This document shows positions 5,552 through 5,841 of a stretch of 5,841 nucleotides of DNA, piece after piece. The translations under genes were made by a program, and so were the position numbers. Positions within the stretch are counted from its first letter, which is position 1, and every line of letters starts with the position of its first letter. The notes beneath the pieces are model-generated. The model did not search any database, was not told the origin of the DNA, and saw only the letters and a list, made by a program, of their open reading frames with translations. The DNA is from Bacillota bacterium (GTDB lineage: Bacteria; Bacillota_I; Bacilli_A; RFN20; CAG-826), in NCBI GenBank assembly GCA_023393065.1, contig JAEWMX010000014.1:1-5841 (forward strand), in the 5' to 3' direction.

Positions 5552-5581
5552 TTGTCGCAAATCGTTTTTTACTGCTATCAT
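5552..5581 (+). promoter_or_regulatory. Promoter of the acetyltransferase gene
   Basis: TTGTCG (5552-5557) is followed after 18 bases by TATCAT (5576-5581), which is preceded by TGC, giving an extended -10. A modest ribosome site (AAGAGAA, about 5597-5603) lies a few bases before ATG 5609. Confidence 0.5.
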
Positions 5582-5608
5582 TTTATATACGAGTAAAAGA
5601 GAACAGCG

Positions 5609-5841
5609 ATGACCGAACAAGAGAAAATGATTCAAGGCATGATTTATGACAGCAGCGATGCCACGTTACAAAAAGCCCGCAATTACGCCCATAAATTATG
5701 CAGCCGATACAACAGACTCCAAGATGATCGCGATCCGCGGCGAAGAAAGATCGTCGATGCTTTGATTCCTAACAACAACGGAGTCTACTTTCAAGGTCCG
5801 ATCTTTTTCGATTATGGCAAAAACACGACATTTGGCAAGAG
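5609..5841 (+). CDS. maa: Maltose/galactoside O-acetyltransferase, N-terminal part (runs off the right edge)
   Basis: The first 77 codons of a left-handed beta-helix acetyltransferase of the Maa/LacA/NodL group, which moves an acetyl group from acetyl-CoA to a sugar hydroxyl in the cytoplasm. The start MTEQEKMIQGMIYDSSD, followed by LQKARNYAHKLCSRYN (20-35), is the typical helical capping domain of about 55 residues. The turn into the hexapeptide-repeat helix follows at NGVYFQGPIFFDYGKNTTFGK (57-77), matching the family's 'PF.cDYG.Ni.iG' block. The catalytic His and the rest of the helix lie beyond the window; full members have about 185-200 residues. The family is confident. The exact sugar substrate cannot be told from this part, so the symbol marks the best-known relative only. 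Confidence 0.85.
   Translation, partial: MTEQEKMIQGMIYDSSDATLQKARNYAHKLCSRYNRLQDDRDPRRRKIVDALIPNNNGVYFQGPIFFDYGKNTTFGK

Overview
The window looks like chromosomal DNA of a low-G+C Gram-positive bacterium, probably from the Bacilli/Erysipelotrichia/Mollicutes-related part of the Firmicutes. The signs are strong AGGAGG-type ribosome sites, AT-rich intergenic DNA with extended -10 promoters, a Ser-rich lipoprotein of the CotH family, and a DUF1576-type membrane protein. Tryptophan is read from TGG throughout and no gene needs TGA as a sense codon, so the standard code fits. The taxon is an inference from gene content only.

Left third (1-1170), accessory and AT-rich: the C-terminal end of an IS3/IS150-type transposase enters from the left edge and is followed by a strong intrinsic terminator (239-275). 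Two clusters of the same G-rich repeat follow, each with an exact 30-base period (408-488 and 958-1010) and in the same orientation. They flank an interval with one small two-helix membrane protein gene (643-897). A second, identical 37-base copy of the terminator lies just beyond the second cluster (1053-1089). The inner edges of the interval carry a short direct repeat and an 11-base inverted repeat, so it may be an inserted cassette. The best general analogy for the repeats is the multiple end-repeats of IS21-like elements, but this is unproven.

Right two thirds (1173-5841), a run of single-gene, same-strand units: a CotH-family extracytoplasmic kinase-like lipoprotein (1173-2924); a broken response-regulator receiver gene with its own promoter and good ribosome site (3063-3275), with an in-frame remnant after an amber codon (3276-3401); a polytopic DUF1576-type membrane protein built from two visible repeats (3514-4779); an acidic double-anchored membrane protein of unknown function behind a promoter with an inverted repeat at its start point (4961-5494); and the first 77 codons of a maltose/galactoside O-acetyltransferase (5609 to the right edge). 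The gaps between these genes hold recognisable promoters, so this is probably not one operon. No shared pathway is evident beyond the fact that most products act at the cell envelope.
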